This document shows positions 26,835 to 37,623 of a stretch of 64,000 bases of DNA, piece by piece. The notes beneath the pieces are model-generated. The model was not told the DNA's origin and did no database searches. It worked only from the letters and a program-made list of their open reading frames with translations. Location: contig CAJQUN010000172.1 of the NCBI GenBank assembly GCA_907163345.1, positions 620,001-684,000 on the forward strand, given 5' to 3'. This DNA is from Haberlea rhodopensis. Taxonomy: Eukaryota > Streptophyta > Magnoliopsida > Lamiales > Gesneriaceae. The position numbers were made by a program, and so were the translations under genes. Positions within the stretch are counted from its first letter, which is position 1; the number at the start of each line of letters is the position of its first letter.

Positions 26835-28496
26835 GGAAAAGTCTCTTCTCGGTTTGGAACATAACCGGGCAGTTCTTCAGGAAAGACATCCAGAAAATCT
26901 TGCACTACCGCTATGTCTTCTATCCTGGGTCCATCTTCCTCTTTTACCTCGCTTATTGTTGCTAGGTATACTTCTTCACCATTCTTCACGGTTTTCCATG
27001 TTTGTGCTGCCGACAGAAGGAATTTTCGTTCCTTAGTTTTCCCGTGGTATACGATCTCTCCCTCGTCTGGAGTTTGTAGTTTAACATTCTTGTTGCGGCA
27101 GTCCACTACTCCATGGTGTTTAGATAGCCAATCCATTCCCAGTATAACATCGAAATCCACCATGTTGAGTTGAATTAGCTCAGCATTAAACCTTATTTCA
27201 TTAATACTGAGATTACAATCTCGGTGTATACTATGTGCTATAAGGGTCTTATTGGCTGGTGTTGCTACATTGTATGGTTCACTAAGCAATTCCGGTTTAA
27301 GGGCTAGTTTCTTAGCAAACCTTTTGGACATAAATGAATGTGTGGCACCACAGTCAAACTATGTATAAGTAGGTAATTCGTTTAATAAAATGGTACCCTG
27401 CCACGACGTCGTTTGTGTCCTCTGCCTCCTCTTGTGATATGGCAAAGACACGGGCATTCGGTTTGTTCGGAGGGCCGCCATTTCTTGCAATAGTCCCCTT
27501 TACATCAGGTTCAGGACATTCGGTGATCCCGTGTCCTAACTTTCCACATCGGAAACATGCTCCATTTCCCTTAAGGCATTCTCCCGGATGGTTGTAGCCA
27601 CAGTTTGAGCATTTTGGAAACCTCTATTAGTTTGGGCCTATCGTTGGTCCTTTTCGCTGATTACTGGACGGGTTAGGCCTCTTGAAGTTTTGACCATTAG
27701 AGGTATGCCGACTAATGGAGGGTCGCTTGCGCTTAAATTCTTCCTCGCGACGCTTTATGTCTGCTTCAGCCCTGATGGCTGCTCCCATTAGATCTCCAAA
27801 ATTTGCGGTCTCGAAAATCACAAGGGTGGATTGGATACGACTGTTCAGTCCAATCCTAAAGCGATGTAGTTTTAGGGACTCGTCTGCCATTATGCTTGGC
27901 GCATATGTTCCCAGCGAGTTGAACTTCGCGGTATATTCTACCACTGTCATGTCTGGCGTCTGCGTCAAGTGCTCAAACTCTCGTAGTTTCTGATTTTGTA
28001 CCGCTGTTGGGAAGTACTGCTTTAGAAAGGTACTTCGGAACCGTTGCCATGTGATTGGTCCCGCTTCTAACATAAGTGGTGACACGTTTTCCCACCATTT
28101 TCCAGCTTGATCAACGAGAAATGACGTGGTGACTTCCACTTTGATGTCTTCAGGTACTTCCAGCAGTCTGTGGTGGTTTTCCGCTTGTTTAAGCCAGTTT
28201 TGTGCCATTTCTGGGTCTGAGTTGCCATCGAAAGTTGAAACTCGGTTCTTTCGCAGTGATTCGTAGTGATACTTCACTCCCTGCGGGTGTGGCGCTGGCT
28301 GCGGGTGTGGCTGGTTAGCAGCAGGGTTAGTCATGCCCTGCAGTGTTGTAGCAACGATTGTGGCTATAGCCATCAAATCCTCGCAGCTTAATCCCACTCT
28401 AGGGGGTCGTTGGTTATCAGTAGTTCTTTCCTCATCATTGTTATGAGGGGCAGCATAGTTGGGATTACGATTGCTGCGAGTAGGATGTCCGGCCAT
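26835..28496 (-). pseudogene. Element A gag and aspartic protease, broken
   Basis: Gag (28496-27627, 289 aa) has the plant Ty3 retrotransposon gag core with WWENVSPLM, FLKQYFPTAV and EFEHLTQ. A stop at about 27627 separates it from two zinc knuckles, an atypical CSNCGYNHPGEC and a standard CCHC, CFRCGKLGHGITEC (about 27605-27525). A frameshift and stop near 27400-27360 precede the aspartic protease, whose active site reads DCGATHSFMS instead of the usual DTGA. Its downstream part includes ILGMDWLSKH. The frame ends shortly after FPEELPG, at the junction with viral sequence. Confidence 0.85.
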
Positions 28497-28693
28497 TTCC
28501 TACAATACATATAGATCTAAAATCTTTGCGTAGAGATATAACGATAGCGGAAAGATAAAGAAGACATGATAAACAGAAATGACGATTTTACTAATCATTG
28601 AAAATGTTTATCAAAACAAAACGGAAAGGAAATGCTGAACATCAAAATAATTCTTAAAAAAAACAAAACTCCTAAACAATGCTTTCTAGGAAA

Positions 28694-29186
28694 CTACGGA
28701 TCTATAACTTCCCCACTTCCTAACTCCTCTACGATTTCTTCCTCCATTGGTTCTTCATCTGGGTCTTCCTCTGAGTCTTCATCTGGCTCTACAGCGTCCA
28801 GGAGACCTCGCATGTAATCATTGGCTTCCCGTAGATCACTATTGACGTTCTGGAGGTGAGTGATGTACCCCAGTATCCATGCTTCTTAATGTCAAGCGAT
28901 GGTTCGTAGTTTGGAGTGAGAGAACTCGATCCGCCATTTGCTCCAGCTGTTGCCTTTGCACTACACATTTCTCGGCAGCAGTCCGATGGAGTTCATCCAA
29001 TCGAGCAACTTCTTTGTTAGCTTCCTTACTCTGCTCATCGGCTTGATGGTGATAGTAGCCGAGTCTATAAACATCGCCACGTAGGTGGTCTACTACCTCA
29101 AGTAGTTCAGATTTAGCTTCCTTGAGCTTTTCAACTTCTTGCTCCAGGCTAAGAATCTTGACAGTCTGGGCTCGGGTTGTCATCAC
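28694..29186 (-). pseudogene. Element A coiled-coil ORF between PBS and gag
   Basis: An ORF of about 164 codons starts with MMTTRAQTVKILSLEQEVEK and continues in heptads rich in Leu, Glu, Lys and Gln to about residue 95. A frameshift near 28890 moves it to a second frame that ends in an acidic tail (PDEDSEEDPDEEPMEEE) and TAG at 28694. It lies about 710 nt after the PBS and 197 nt before the gag start. Its middle segment LLEVVDHL...YRLGYYHHQADE resembles LLQIINHF...HRITYHHHRAEE in the degenerate ORF of element F. I know no function for it. A coiled-coil protein acting with Gag or RNA is a guess. Confidence 0.65.
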
Positions 29187-29902
29187 CTAAACCCAAATAC
29201 GGAACTAATTTAGTCAAATGAAATACTTGACAAAATTATCAAGTATCAAAAGTAAGAAATCGAAATTCGAATCCTGGAAATTTTTTTTTTTTTTAAATCG
29301 AAAATTAGGGTTTATAATCGAAAATTAGGGTTTTGAAATTATCCCTAATCGAAGCTTGGAATCCAAAATTGACAGAGGGCTATCGATCGTCTTGCTTGGA
29401 GGATCTGTCGAAAAATTTTAATTTCAAAAATACGCAGATAAGATCCGAAAATCAAAGGATGAACATATTTTGGGGGTTAGGGCTCTTAGATTTCGAATGC
29501 GAAATTGACAGAGCAAACGGAATCCGATCGATCTGAAACTTGGACAGTAGGGTCGACTGGAAGAAACAGCTCGATTGGTATACTCGTCGACGACTATCGT
29601 GGCGGCAGGCGGCGGCGACGGTAACTGCTAGGGTTTCAAATTTTCTGATTCTCGAATTTCCGAAATAAGTTTATTTATTTTTTTTTCGAAATAATTTAAA
29701 AATCAGAAACTAAAATTTTTAAAAGTCAAAAAATTCGTATTCACATGATCAATCAGATTGGACTTCTGATTATTGTAATTATCGTGAATCGATATTTTTC
29801 CCCAACTGTATTTATTTCACCAGTTGGTCTATTTCAACCGGGATTTCTCTTCTAGTATTTTTATCAACTAGAATTCTTTTCCCTGCGGGATTATGGAACC
29901 TG

Positions 29903-29914
29903 GCTCTGATACCA
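29903..29914 (-). other. Element A primer-binding site
   Basis: On the minus strand this reads TGGTATCAGAGC, complementary to initiator-Met tRNA, 6 bases after the LTR end at 29921. Confidence 0.85.
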
Positions 29915-29920
29915 CTAAAA

Positions 29921-31743
29921 TGTCACGCCCCGAGACCGGGGTCAATAACACCGGCATTGATTTTCCAATACAACTAGAAAACCAATAAGCCTCGTAATAT
30001 CGTAACAAACGAAAACCAGTCTATTTTCCATAAATAAATAACCATTGTCTTTACATTGAATTAAAAACGCGAAATTAAAACTTAAACATCTTAAACGAAT
30101 TAAAATCGTACTTAATGATAAACTTAGAGTCTTAAGAAATACGCAGCGGACTAATCACCAACCCCAGAATTGGTGTTCTTCTTCAGCTTCAACCTCTTCT
30201 TCAGCTTTATCTGGGGATGTAGAGTAAGGGTTGAGTGCTTTGGAAAACACTCAGCAAGTGGGGGACAATCGATATGATATCATAATAAATACTTCATAAT
30301 TTTCATAACATGAATCATAACTTGACATAAACCGATATGAATGTATCTTGACATAATTGCTCCAACGAGCCATAACATGACATCTCATATCGTTCATAAT
30401 TTTTCATATACTTAAGCACAGTAAAGCATCTAATCTCCTCTTGGTACTGATGTCAGTCTCTAGACTTATCCCTCCTAGAGATGAGGTCATGACATCGGCT
30501 TACGAATAAAGGGTCTGGATACTCCAGAAACAACAGATAACCACCGTATAAGGTTCTTTTAGCGGTTACACCCCACCGCATCAGGGTCATGGGGAATTCC
30601 AATCCAATTAGATTTCGAGTTTAAGGTGCTTACAAAATATACTTTTCATAGTTTCACATAGTCCATATCGATCGAGATTTCAAAACATACTATAGTTTTT
30701 CAAAAACGAAATGAATAAATAGCAAAAGCCCACTTACAGTGATGATATACGTGCTTTAGTGATCGATGGTGCGAAACGATGGGATTCTTTCCACTCTTGG
30801 CTTTCGAAAAATAACAGAACAACACGGACAGAATTCTTATCCTTTTTTGAACCAAATGCTACGATTGTTACAAAAATTTCTGGAACAACTCGAGCTTTAG
30901 TTGCTGGAAATTTGGCCAAGAATCTCTCGATTCTTAGTTCGAAACTTGCTGATAATTCGATGGAACAAGGTGTTGAAACGTTTCTGAAAAACTTGGACAG
31001 AATCAAGGCTCGATTCCTTGGTTATGGTTGCTGTCAAATTTTAGAACAAATTCTGCCAAGTTTCGATGGTTTGGTCGCTGGATTAATGGAACAACTTTTC
31101 GAATTGTTGGACAGAAACCGTGGGTTTTTCTTCTCAATTTTATGGCTGGAAGGAGATGGCTTGTGATGAACAAACTACTACCTAGGTTGGTTCTATTTAT
31201 AGATGAAGGTGGAGGCCAAGTTTAAGGTGTTTGAGTTGGACTCTAACTCGAAAACGTAGGGAAGATTCCGAGCAGCTTTGTGTCTCTATCAAACATATTC
31301 TGTGGAGAGTTTTGAGGCTGGAGGGAGTCGAATTTAACAAGCCTAATCTCATGAAATTCTTGCCAAATTTTATCAAGAACTTAGAGAGGATCATATGAGG
31401 AGTTTTAGAGCAAAAATCCTTCGAGAATGTAGGAGCAAATCGATGCAAATTGTTGAGGTGAAGATCCGATTCTGTTCGATCCAAAGTTGCTGCAATTCGA
31501 TGGTTTAAAGGATGAGTTTGAGATGGATAAGGACTCCTTGATGCTATGGAAACTCTTGGCTAGAGTTTAGGCAATTGTAACCTCCTTTAGCAAGAATTCT
31601 ATACCTACTAAACCAATTAATAATTTAACTCTAAATTAATAGTGTTCTAGTTAAACTATAACACTTAAAATTTTAAATACCCAAAGAGTTTAATAGGAAT
31701 CGGTTGCCTTAATTGTTGTTCGACTAAAATCCGGGCTTTTACA
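29921..31743 (-). repeat. Element A 5' LTR, 1823 bp
   Basis: On the minus strand it begins TGTAAAAGCCCGG and ends CGGGGCGTGACA, satisfying TG...CA. The terminal phrase GGTCTCGGGGCGTGACATTTTAG before the PBS closely matches the LTR end of element F (GGTCTCGGGAGGTGAGATTTTAG). No 3' LTR copy exists in the window. An open frame of 135 codons on the opposite strand (30759-31166) is treated as chance. Confidence 0.75.
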
Positions 31744-31790
31744 TCAACCCCGACGGCTCTTCTCTCATCACGTGTTGAAGGAATTCTCCT

Positions 31791-33243
31791 TCACTCTGAT
31801 TCTGAGCTGGATTCACCTCCATCAGAATAGATCTCTTCTTCGTATATGCTTTCATCTGAGGGAATATCCTCAAATTGATACACCTGTACCAAATCCTGAA
31901 AATAGACAGCATCCTCAAATTCCTTGGTATGCTCGAATTGTCTTACTCCTCGGCTTTGGTTTTCTAGACAATCTATAGAGATATGTCCTTTTGCTCCGCA
32001 TGTCCAGCATTTACAATCTGAAACTCTCATTTGCACCTATAGGTGTGCATCTGAAAGTTCTCTTCGTTGGTGCTCTGCTAGAACTAGCTTGACTAGAACC
32101 TGTCGATGAGATTATACTCCTTGTTGGTCCTGATCTTTGTCCCGATCTGTAGTTTTGGGCTTTCTGTTTTGACCAGAACTTTCTAGGTCTCCATGAAGAC
32201 CTACTTCTTCTTGAACCACCTCTTTGGGCATACAAATGACTTCTGTGCTTCTTCATCTTTCACCTTTGTGGGTAGTTCCCAATGATTGTAGGGATGTCAT
32301 TTCCCGTACAACAAAGAAGAGCCATTTTGTTGATTCCTCCGAGCTTCTTGAAATTATTTTGGAGCTTTGCTTGGTAGCACCACTCCGCAAGCTTGACTTT
32401 AAGACATGACATTCTCCTGGACACCGTCTCGATTGCATTAGGTGTATACTCCTGGATAAGCATTTCTCTCCATGGGCTCGGAATTTTGGCAAAGAACAGC
32501 TTTGCTGCATCCTTCTCCGCTATCTTCGACTTCCATCGATACTCTGTAAATAGTTTGATGTATTCGTCTACATAGAAGATGTCTTGTAGTTCCAGGCTAA
32601 TCATAGCTTGTCTGTATTTCTTAGCCGTCTCTTCCTCCATTCCTTCGAAGTAGCTTACTCCAATGAAACAGATTTTGAAGAATTTCGCCATCTTGTCCAC
32701 GATCTCTTTCAAGGACTCTCCGGCTAAAACTTCTTCTTTGGTTCCCAGGTCTCCTAGATCCCAGGCAATCTTGACTGATCATTCCAGACTCATTTTTAGA
32801 AGTAAAATGAATCCTTCTTTGCTTAAGTCAAGTGTTCCTGCTGCTATTCTCATTGCTGAAGCCCATTCATCAATAAGAACTTCTCTGTTTTTGAAATCCA
32901 AAATATCCATGTTGAGCATAAGTCCATATGGATGGATTGGATCTAGTTGTGATTTCCCGTAGGGCGTCTGATGAATATCTGGCCTTCGGGAACGATTCCT
33001 TGTTCCAACTGGGGGATCCAAAGTTGCTGAGGTGAAATCTTCCCTGTGCGGCATACTTTGATCTCCTTCAGGTGGATTGTGTGACCCGAAACTTTCTTGT
33101 GGTGGAGGTCTTTGTACAAGCTCTCCTGTCTTGAATTCTACGAGATTTAATCCCGCAAATGAATCCGCAAGATCACCTAGATCTTCCAAGTTGATCTTTC
33201 CATTACTTTGTGGGATGTAATGGCTCTCCTCGTAGGGCTGCAA
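31791..33243 (-). pseudogene. Endogenous pararetrovirus coat protein, broken
   Basis: The capsid-type frame starts at ATG 33243, overlapping the preceding viral ORF by 41 nt. It runs in one frame through two in-frame TGA stops (about 32776-32778 and 32260-32262) and then a frameshift near 32030. The middle part has the caulimovirid coat style (YFEGMEEETAKKYRQAM, LQDIFYVDEYIKLFTEYRW). A basic Arg/Ser-rich stretch follows, then a CX2CX4HX4C zinc finger, CWTCGAKGHISIDC (about 32010-31965), and an acidic Glu/Ser tail. This order (basic region, zinc finger, acidic tail) is diagnostic of Caulimoviridae coat proteins. I see no 30K-type movement domain in this block. Element A begins 47 nt past the final stop. 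Confidence 0.85.
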
Positions 33244-33640
33244 TCATTTTTTCAGTCTCTGACAAAGGCCTTCGGACCACCTCCACTTTCCCTTTTTGGT
33301 GTAAAAGGGGTTCTGTTCCGTAGGATGGTGGCAACCATCCTCCGTTCCTTCTTCCTGTCGGACTTGGCCTTGACTCAAACTCCTTTACCCGGGATTGAAC
33401 ATCTTGAAGGTTTTCAAGAATCTCCTTCTGATGTTTAATCATAATCTCCACCTGACTTTGAATCTGATGGATCTGTGCAGGGACATGGTATTGAAGGTAG
33501 CCATAGCGTTGCACTGTCTTCTGAATCTCTCTAAGATCTTGGGATATCTTAGAAGAATCTGGCTCGATTTCTTGAAAGGTTGGTTCTCCCATCCTAATTA
33601 TCTGGTCCGGACCCTGTTGGATCATTGGGGTCTGGAACAA
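33203..33640 (-). CDS. Endogenous pararetrovirus ORF2, coiled-coil protein
   Basis: Uninterrupted 145-codon frame, overlapping ORF1 by 47 nt and the coat frame by 41 nt. It contains a predicted coiled coil (KISQDLREIQKTV...IHQIQSQVEIMIKHQKEIL) and a Pro/Arg-rich C-terminal half. Position and structure recall the virion-associated or P2-type small proteins of caulimovirids. The overlap pattern is typical of a compact viral genome. It has no stops, unlike its neighbours, but nothing shows it is expressed. Confidence 0.6.
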   Translation of the reverse strand: MFQTPMIQQGPDQIIRMGEPTFQEIEPDSSKISQDLREIQKTVQRYGYLQYHVPAQIHQIQSQVEIMIKHQKEILENLQDVQSRVKEFESRPSPTGRRNGGWLPPSYGTEPLLHQKGKVEVVRRPLSETEKMIAALRGEPLHPTK

Positions 33641-33902
33641 CGTCCTCGTGTTCAGGATGATCGTCTTCCTGAAGTTCGGCTATCTGGAACTGAAGTTGGA
33701 GGTTCACTTGATGAAGCCTCTTAGCCATCCTTTCCAATTCCTTGTAATGATTTATGCCTGGTGTGCATAAACATGTTCCTAGTAAAAGTTTCCACTTATG
33801 GTTTAAGCGATGAGCTTCTGCCATATGCTTCTGGTTTAGTTTTTCCAATTTCTGGAAATACCACATGTAAGAATGACACTTCGAACATTCGTCCGGGTTC
33901 AT
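33594..33902 (-). CDS. Endogenous pararetrovirus ORF1, small protein
   Basis: Uninterrupted 102-codon frame, the first after the viral PBS. It contains an N-terminal CSKCHSYMWYFQKLEKLNQKH segment, a helical middle and an acidic, Asp/Pro-rich C-terminus. Small ORFs of unknown function occupy this place in several caulimovirids. The assignment is by position. Confidence 0.55.
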   Translation of the reverse strand: MNPDECSKCHSYMWYFQKLEKLNQKHMAEAHRLNHKWKLLLGTCLCTPGINHYKELERMAKRLHQVNLQLQFQIAELQEDDHPEHEDVVPDPNDPTGSGPDN

Positions 33903-33980
33903 AATTTCTTGAATCGTCTCATCCGTATAGGTTGCAAATTAATATTCAAGATATTTATAGTATTTCCAGAATAAACCTAG

Positions 33981-33992
33981 GCTATGATACTA
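33981..33992 (-). other. Degenerate pararetroviral tRNA-Met primer site
   Basis: The minus strand reads TAGTATCATAGC, two mismatches from the consensus TGGTATCAGAGC that marks position 1 of caulimovirid genomes. It lies about 80 nt upstream of ORF1. Confidence 0.55.
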
Positions 33993-35079
33993 TTTTGTGC
34001 CAAGGATCGCAAAAATGGGGACTTGTAAAAAGAAGATATTAAATGCCATTTTTTATAAATATAAGGATATAAAAGATAATTAAATATTATATAGAGACCA
34101 TTTTGTAAGTTAAACAAAAACCTAGGGAATAGAATGCAATCTCACCTAACCATTGAGGGGTAAAAGAGTCAAATAAAACACCCAATTGATTTGAAAATTT
34201 GAAAATTGAACCTATTTGCATAGAAGTTTCTCAAACTTGGATTTTCTTGCACTAAAATTTTTTCCCAAGACTTAATTGATTTAAATTTCCCAAAAGGGCA
34301 CTTCCTTGCAATTTTCCCTAATTTAAAATGAAATATACATTCGACAAGTTAGTCTTTGAAATACTTATATATACACACGTAAAAAAATTTATGGAACAAT
34401 TAAATTTGGTATGAATTGAGCCAGCACACTAGAAGGATATATTAATGTCAGGTTTTTAATTAGTTTATTACATAACTTAAATATTAATAATTATGTATAT
34501 ATGTTAATGTCTTAAATCTAATATGTTTGTATTGCAGTTTATTTGGACTTATTTTCGGGATTGCCAAAAATATATCACAAATATACATTTATGGATTGCC
34601 AAATTTTTCGACGTTTCTTAAGTTCACTATAATTTTGTCAAAAACATTTTTTACCTTTTTTTGGTAATTTTTTTAATTAGCAAAATTATATCGTTAATAA
34701 ATAAAAAACAATGACAAAAATCCCTTGAAAAAAGATATAAAATAAACTTTCTTTAAAGAAAAACGTAGACTCAGCTCATTTGTCCTCCAAGAGAGAGTCT
34801 CTGTGAAAGATGACAATACAGAGCAATGCTTTCCAATTAACATGAAGTCGATAGAGGTTCACCTTTTGCTACAAGCTTCCAAACTCATCCAACCCAATGT
34901 CCATTTAATTTCTTATAAAAAAACCCAAATTTCCACAAAGTTGATATTAATTTTCCAAAATAGTTTTTTTTTTTAAGTTTATGATCAAGAAAATATATTC
35001 GGTTAAAAAAACTCTTCTAAATTACCTAGTCTGATAAATATAGTTTGAAAATATTCTCATCATATTTTAATTCATTAAT

Positions 35080-35151
<72 letters not shown>

Positions 35152-35639
35152 CAATATTTTAATAAAATTATATTAATATTTAAGCCAATAATGAATATCT
35201 ATTTTAGTAACTATTTCACTTGATTTCATTAATTCAATAGCATTTTCAAAATAATTTAAATGGTTTATATGACAAATTATATAGTTTTAATTGGTTTACT
35301 GTTCAAAATTGGACATGGGTATTTCAATTTTTAGAGAAAATTATGAAAGGGTACCAATACAAATAATAATTCAACTAAATTTGGAAAAAAATCAACGCTA
35401 CATAAACATCTATTTTCAAGAAACCCAATTCAGATAGGTCCAATTACTTAATCAAAAATTCATTCTCTTCCCTCATTATCGTCTTCTTCTCCCATTCTCT
35501 TCCCTCCAATTTTATATGTCCAATCATTTCTCCTCAATGGAGGCTTCAACCTGCAAATCCTTGGTCATAGGATGAAGCTGTGCAAGATTGCTGTGAAAGA
35601 TTGCTGTCGAAAAAGAAAAAGAATTTCAGATTTCCAATG
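33993..35639. other. AT-rich intergenic DNA
   Basis: No gene or complete element is seen. It separates the minus-strand pararetrovirus from the plus-strand chromovirus B. No LTR matching the 3' LTR of B is found here, so B lacks its 5' end. Confidence 0.45.
35083..35148. repeat. (AT)n microsatellite, about 33 units
   Basis: A 66-bp perfect run of alternating A and T. Confidence 0.97.
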
Positions 35640-35668
35640 TTAATGTCAAAAAATGGGATCAAGAACCT

Positions 35669-36510
35669 AGGATGATTCGAAGCATGGTTTGCAAAAACGG
35701 GAATGGAATGGCTGGAACAGACGGAACGGAATGGGAACAGCTTCTTCCGTTGCAAAGTTTACATCCGCCTAGATTTGAGGGGACAGAGACAGGGGAGGAA
35801 GCAGAAGAATGACTTGAAAGGATTGAGCAGATCTTTGTGTCTGCACCTTGTGCTAGGACTGCTTGGTTAAGACTAGCGAGTTTCAATTGGGTAAGAAGTC
35901 TTCCATGTGGTGGAAGACGACAATGATGGAGTTGAGAGCTCAGGGCATGTTGGTGGACTGTACTTTATTTCAGACACGATTTCTGAACCGGTATTTTTCT
36001 GCTGCTGCTAGACAGATGAAAGAGGATGAGTTCACCAACCTAAAGCAAGGCAATATGACTGTCTCGAACTATGCCATGCATTATTCATCGCTGTTGAGGT
36101 ATGTCCCTCATATCGCTACCAATGGGCATGCCAAGATGAGGCACTTCTTGAAGGGTTTGAGGCCAGAACTGTTTGCCCGGGTTATCTCCAATAACCCCAG
36201 CTCATTTGATGATGCTCTTACTAGAGCAGAGCTGGCAGAGATTGGAGTCGGTGCTTATACTGATGCTGTACCCCCACAAGTTCCATCGCAAAGATCTGCA
36301 TCCACCATTAGGGGACCAACTCAAGCAAGTAGAGTTGGAGAAGTGAAGTGTCATTTCTGTGGAGTGCCGCATTTGATGCATGACTGTTCTGCATGTTACA
36401 GATGTGGCAAGTCGGGCCATATTGCTCGGCATTGTCCTAACCGTGAAGGACAAACTGACCTGAGGGAAGGTAGAGGGAGATTTTCTAGCGGGACAATGCA
36501 GCAGAGGTGA
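35669..36510 (+). pseudogene. Chromovirus B gag
   Basis: Gag core with WWKTTMMEL, FLNRYFSAAARQMKEDEF and MRHFLKGLRPELF, followed by a zinc knuckle CYRCGKSGHIARHC near 36391-36432. A premature TGA at about 35811, where the family has Trp, interrupts the N-terminal part; after it the frame is open to 36510. Upstream codons before 35669 may also belong to gag, but the start is unclear. Confidence 0.8.
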
Positions 36511-36608
36511 CCAATGGTGCCTCGATAGTTGGGAGGTCAGGCGATGGGGCCACCTCAAGGACATTTTATGCACTGACTAGGGAGCAGGCCGAGGCAGCTC
36601 CATAAGAG

Positions 36609-37623
36609 GTGATAGCTGGTACGTGCCATTTATTTACATATTCTGCTTTTATTTTGATAGACACAGGTGCTTCGCACTCCTTTGTGTCTGCGGATTTTGT
36701 GGAGAGACATCTTATGTGCACATCTCCGTTACCCACGCCTCTTATGGTCTCGACACCCATTGGAAGGAATGTTATTGCTGATCGGTTCCTTGATGATTGC
36801 CTCATTTATTTTGAGGGCAATGAATTGAAGACGGATTTGATCATTTTGGATATGTCAGATTTCGATGCATTGTGCGCATCGATATACTGAACAGATATCA
36901 AGCAGTGGTAGATTGCCGGCAGAGGACGGTACGGTGCCGATCTGATATGGGGATTCAGTGGACTTTTTATGGGAATGGTTCTCGTGCGAAGATTCCGTTG
37001 ATATCGGCTGTCAAAATGTCATGGTTATTGGAACGTGGACATACGGGTTATCTTATTTATGTCGTGGACTTGGCGGAAAAGAATAAGGAATTGAGGATTG
37101 AGGATGTACCCGTAGTGGCAGAGTTTGCCGATGTGTTTCCGGAGGAAATTCCAGGGTTCCCGCCGACTAGAGAGGTCGAGTTTGGGATTGAGTTGTTACC
37201 GGGAAAGTCCACTATTTCTCGTGCCCCTTATAGGATGGCACCGACGGAGTTAAGGGAATTGAAGGAGCAGTTACAGGAACTCCTTGACAAGGGACATATA
37301 CGCCCTAGCGTATCGCCTTGGGGCGCGCCAGTTCTTTTCGTTAAGAAGAATAATGGTTCGATGCGTTTGTGCATCGATTACCGACAACTGAATAAGACAA
37401 CGGTGAAGAACAAGTATCCTCTCCCAAGGATTGATGACTTATTTGATCAGTTGCAGGGTACGAAGCTATATAGCAAGATTGATTTGAGGTCAAGATACCA
37501 TCAGATACGGGTTAGGGAGGAGGATGTTCAGAAGACAGCATTCCGGACTCGGTATGGGCACTACAAATTCTTAGTTATGCCGTTCGGTGTGACGAACACC
37601 GCGGCTCTTTATGAGTCTGATGA
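36609..37623 (+). pseudogene. Chromovirus B aspartic protease and first half of RT
   Basis: The protease active site is ILIDTGASHSFVS (about 36653-36691). A frameshift near 36875 shifts the frame. The linker with FADVFPEEIPGFPP follows, then RT motifs SPWGAPVLFVKKNNGSMRLCIDYR, here given in parts: APVLFVKK, CIDYRQLNK, YPLPRIDDLFDQL, KIDLRS. The frame is cut after MPFGVTNTAALY by insertion of element C, just before the catalytic FIDDIL box that resumes at about 49040. Confidence 0.88.

Larger units (their letters stand above)
26835..31743 (-). mobile_element. Ty3/gypsy element A, 3'-truncated, inserted in the pararetrovirus
   Basis: In transcriptional order (minus strand) it has a 5' LTR (31743-29921), a PBS (29914-29903), a coiled-coil ORF (29186-28694), gag (28496-27627), zinc knuckles and an aspartic protease. 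It stops at about 26835, just after the linker motif DVFPEELPG that precedes RT. RT, RNase H, integrase and the 3' LTR are absent, and viral protease sequence follows directly. The 5' end abuts viral sequence after the coat protein. The element either inserted and then lost its 3' half together with some viral DNA, or was joined to it by rearrangement. Confidence 0.8.

Noticed and set aside
30759..31166. 135-codon + strand frame inside the LTR of element A
   Set aside because: It is antisense within an LTR, has no similarity, and overlaps a frame on the other strand.
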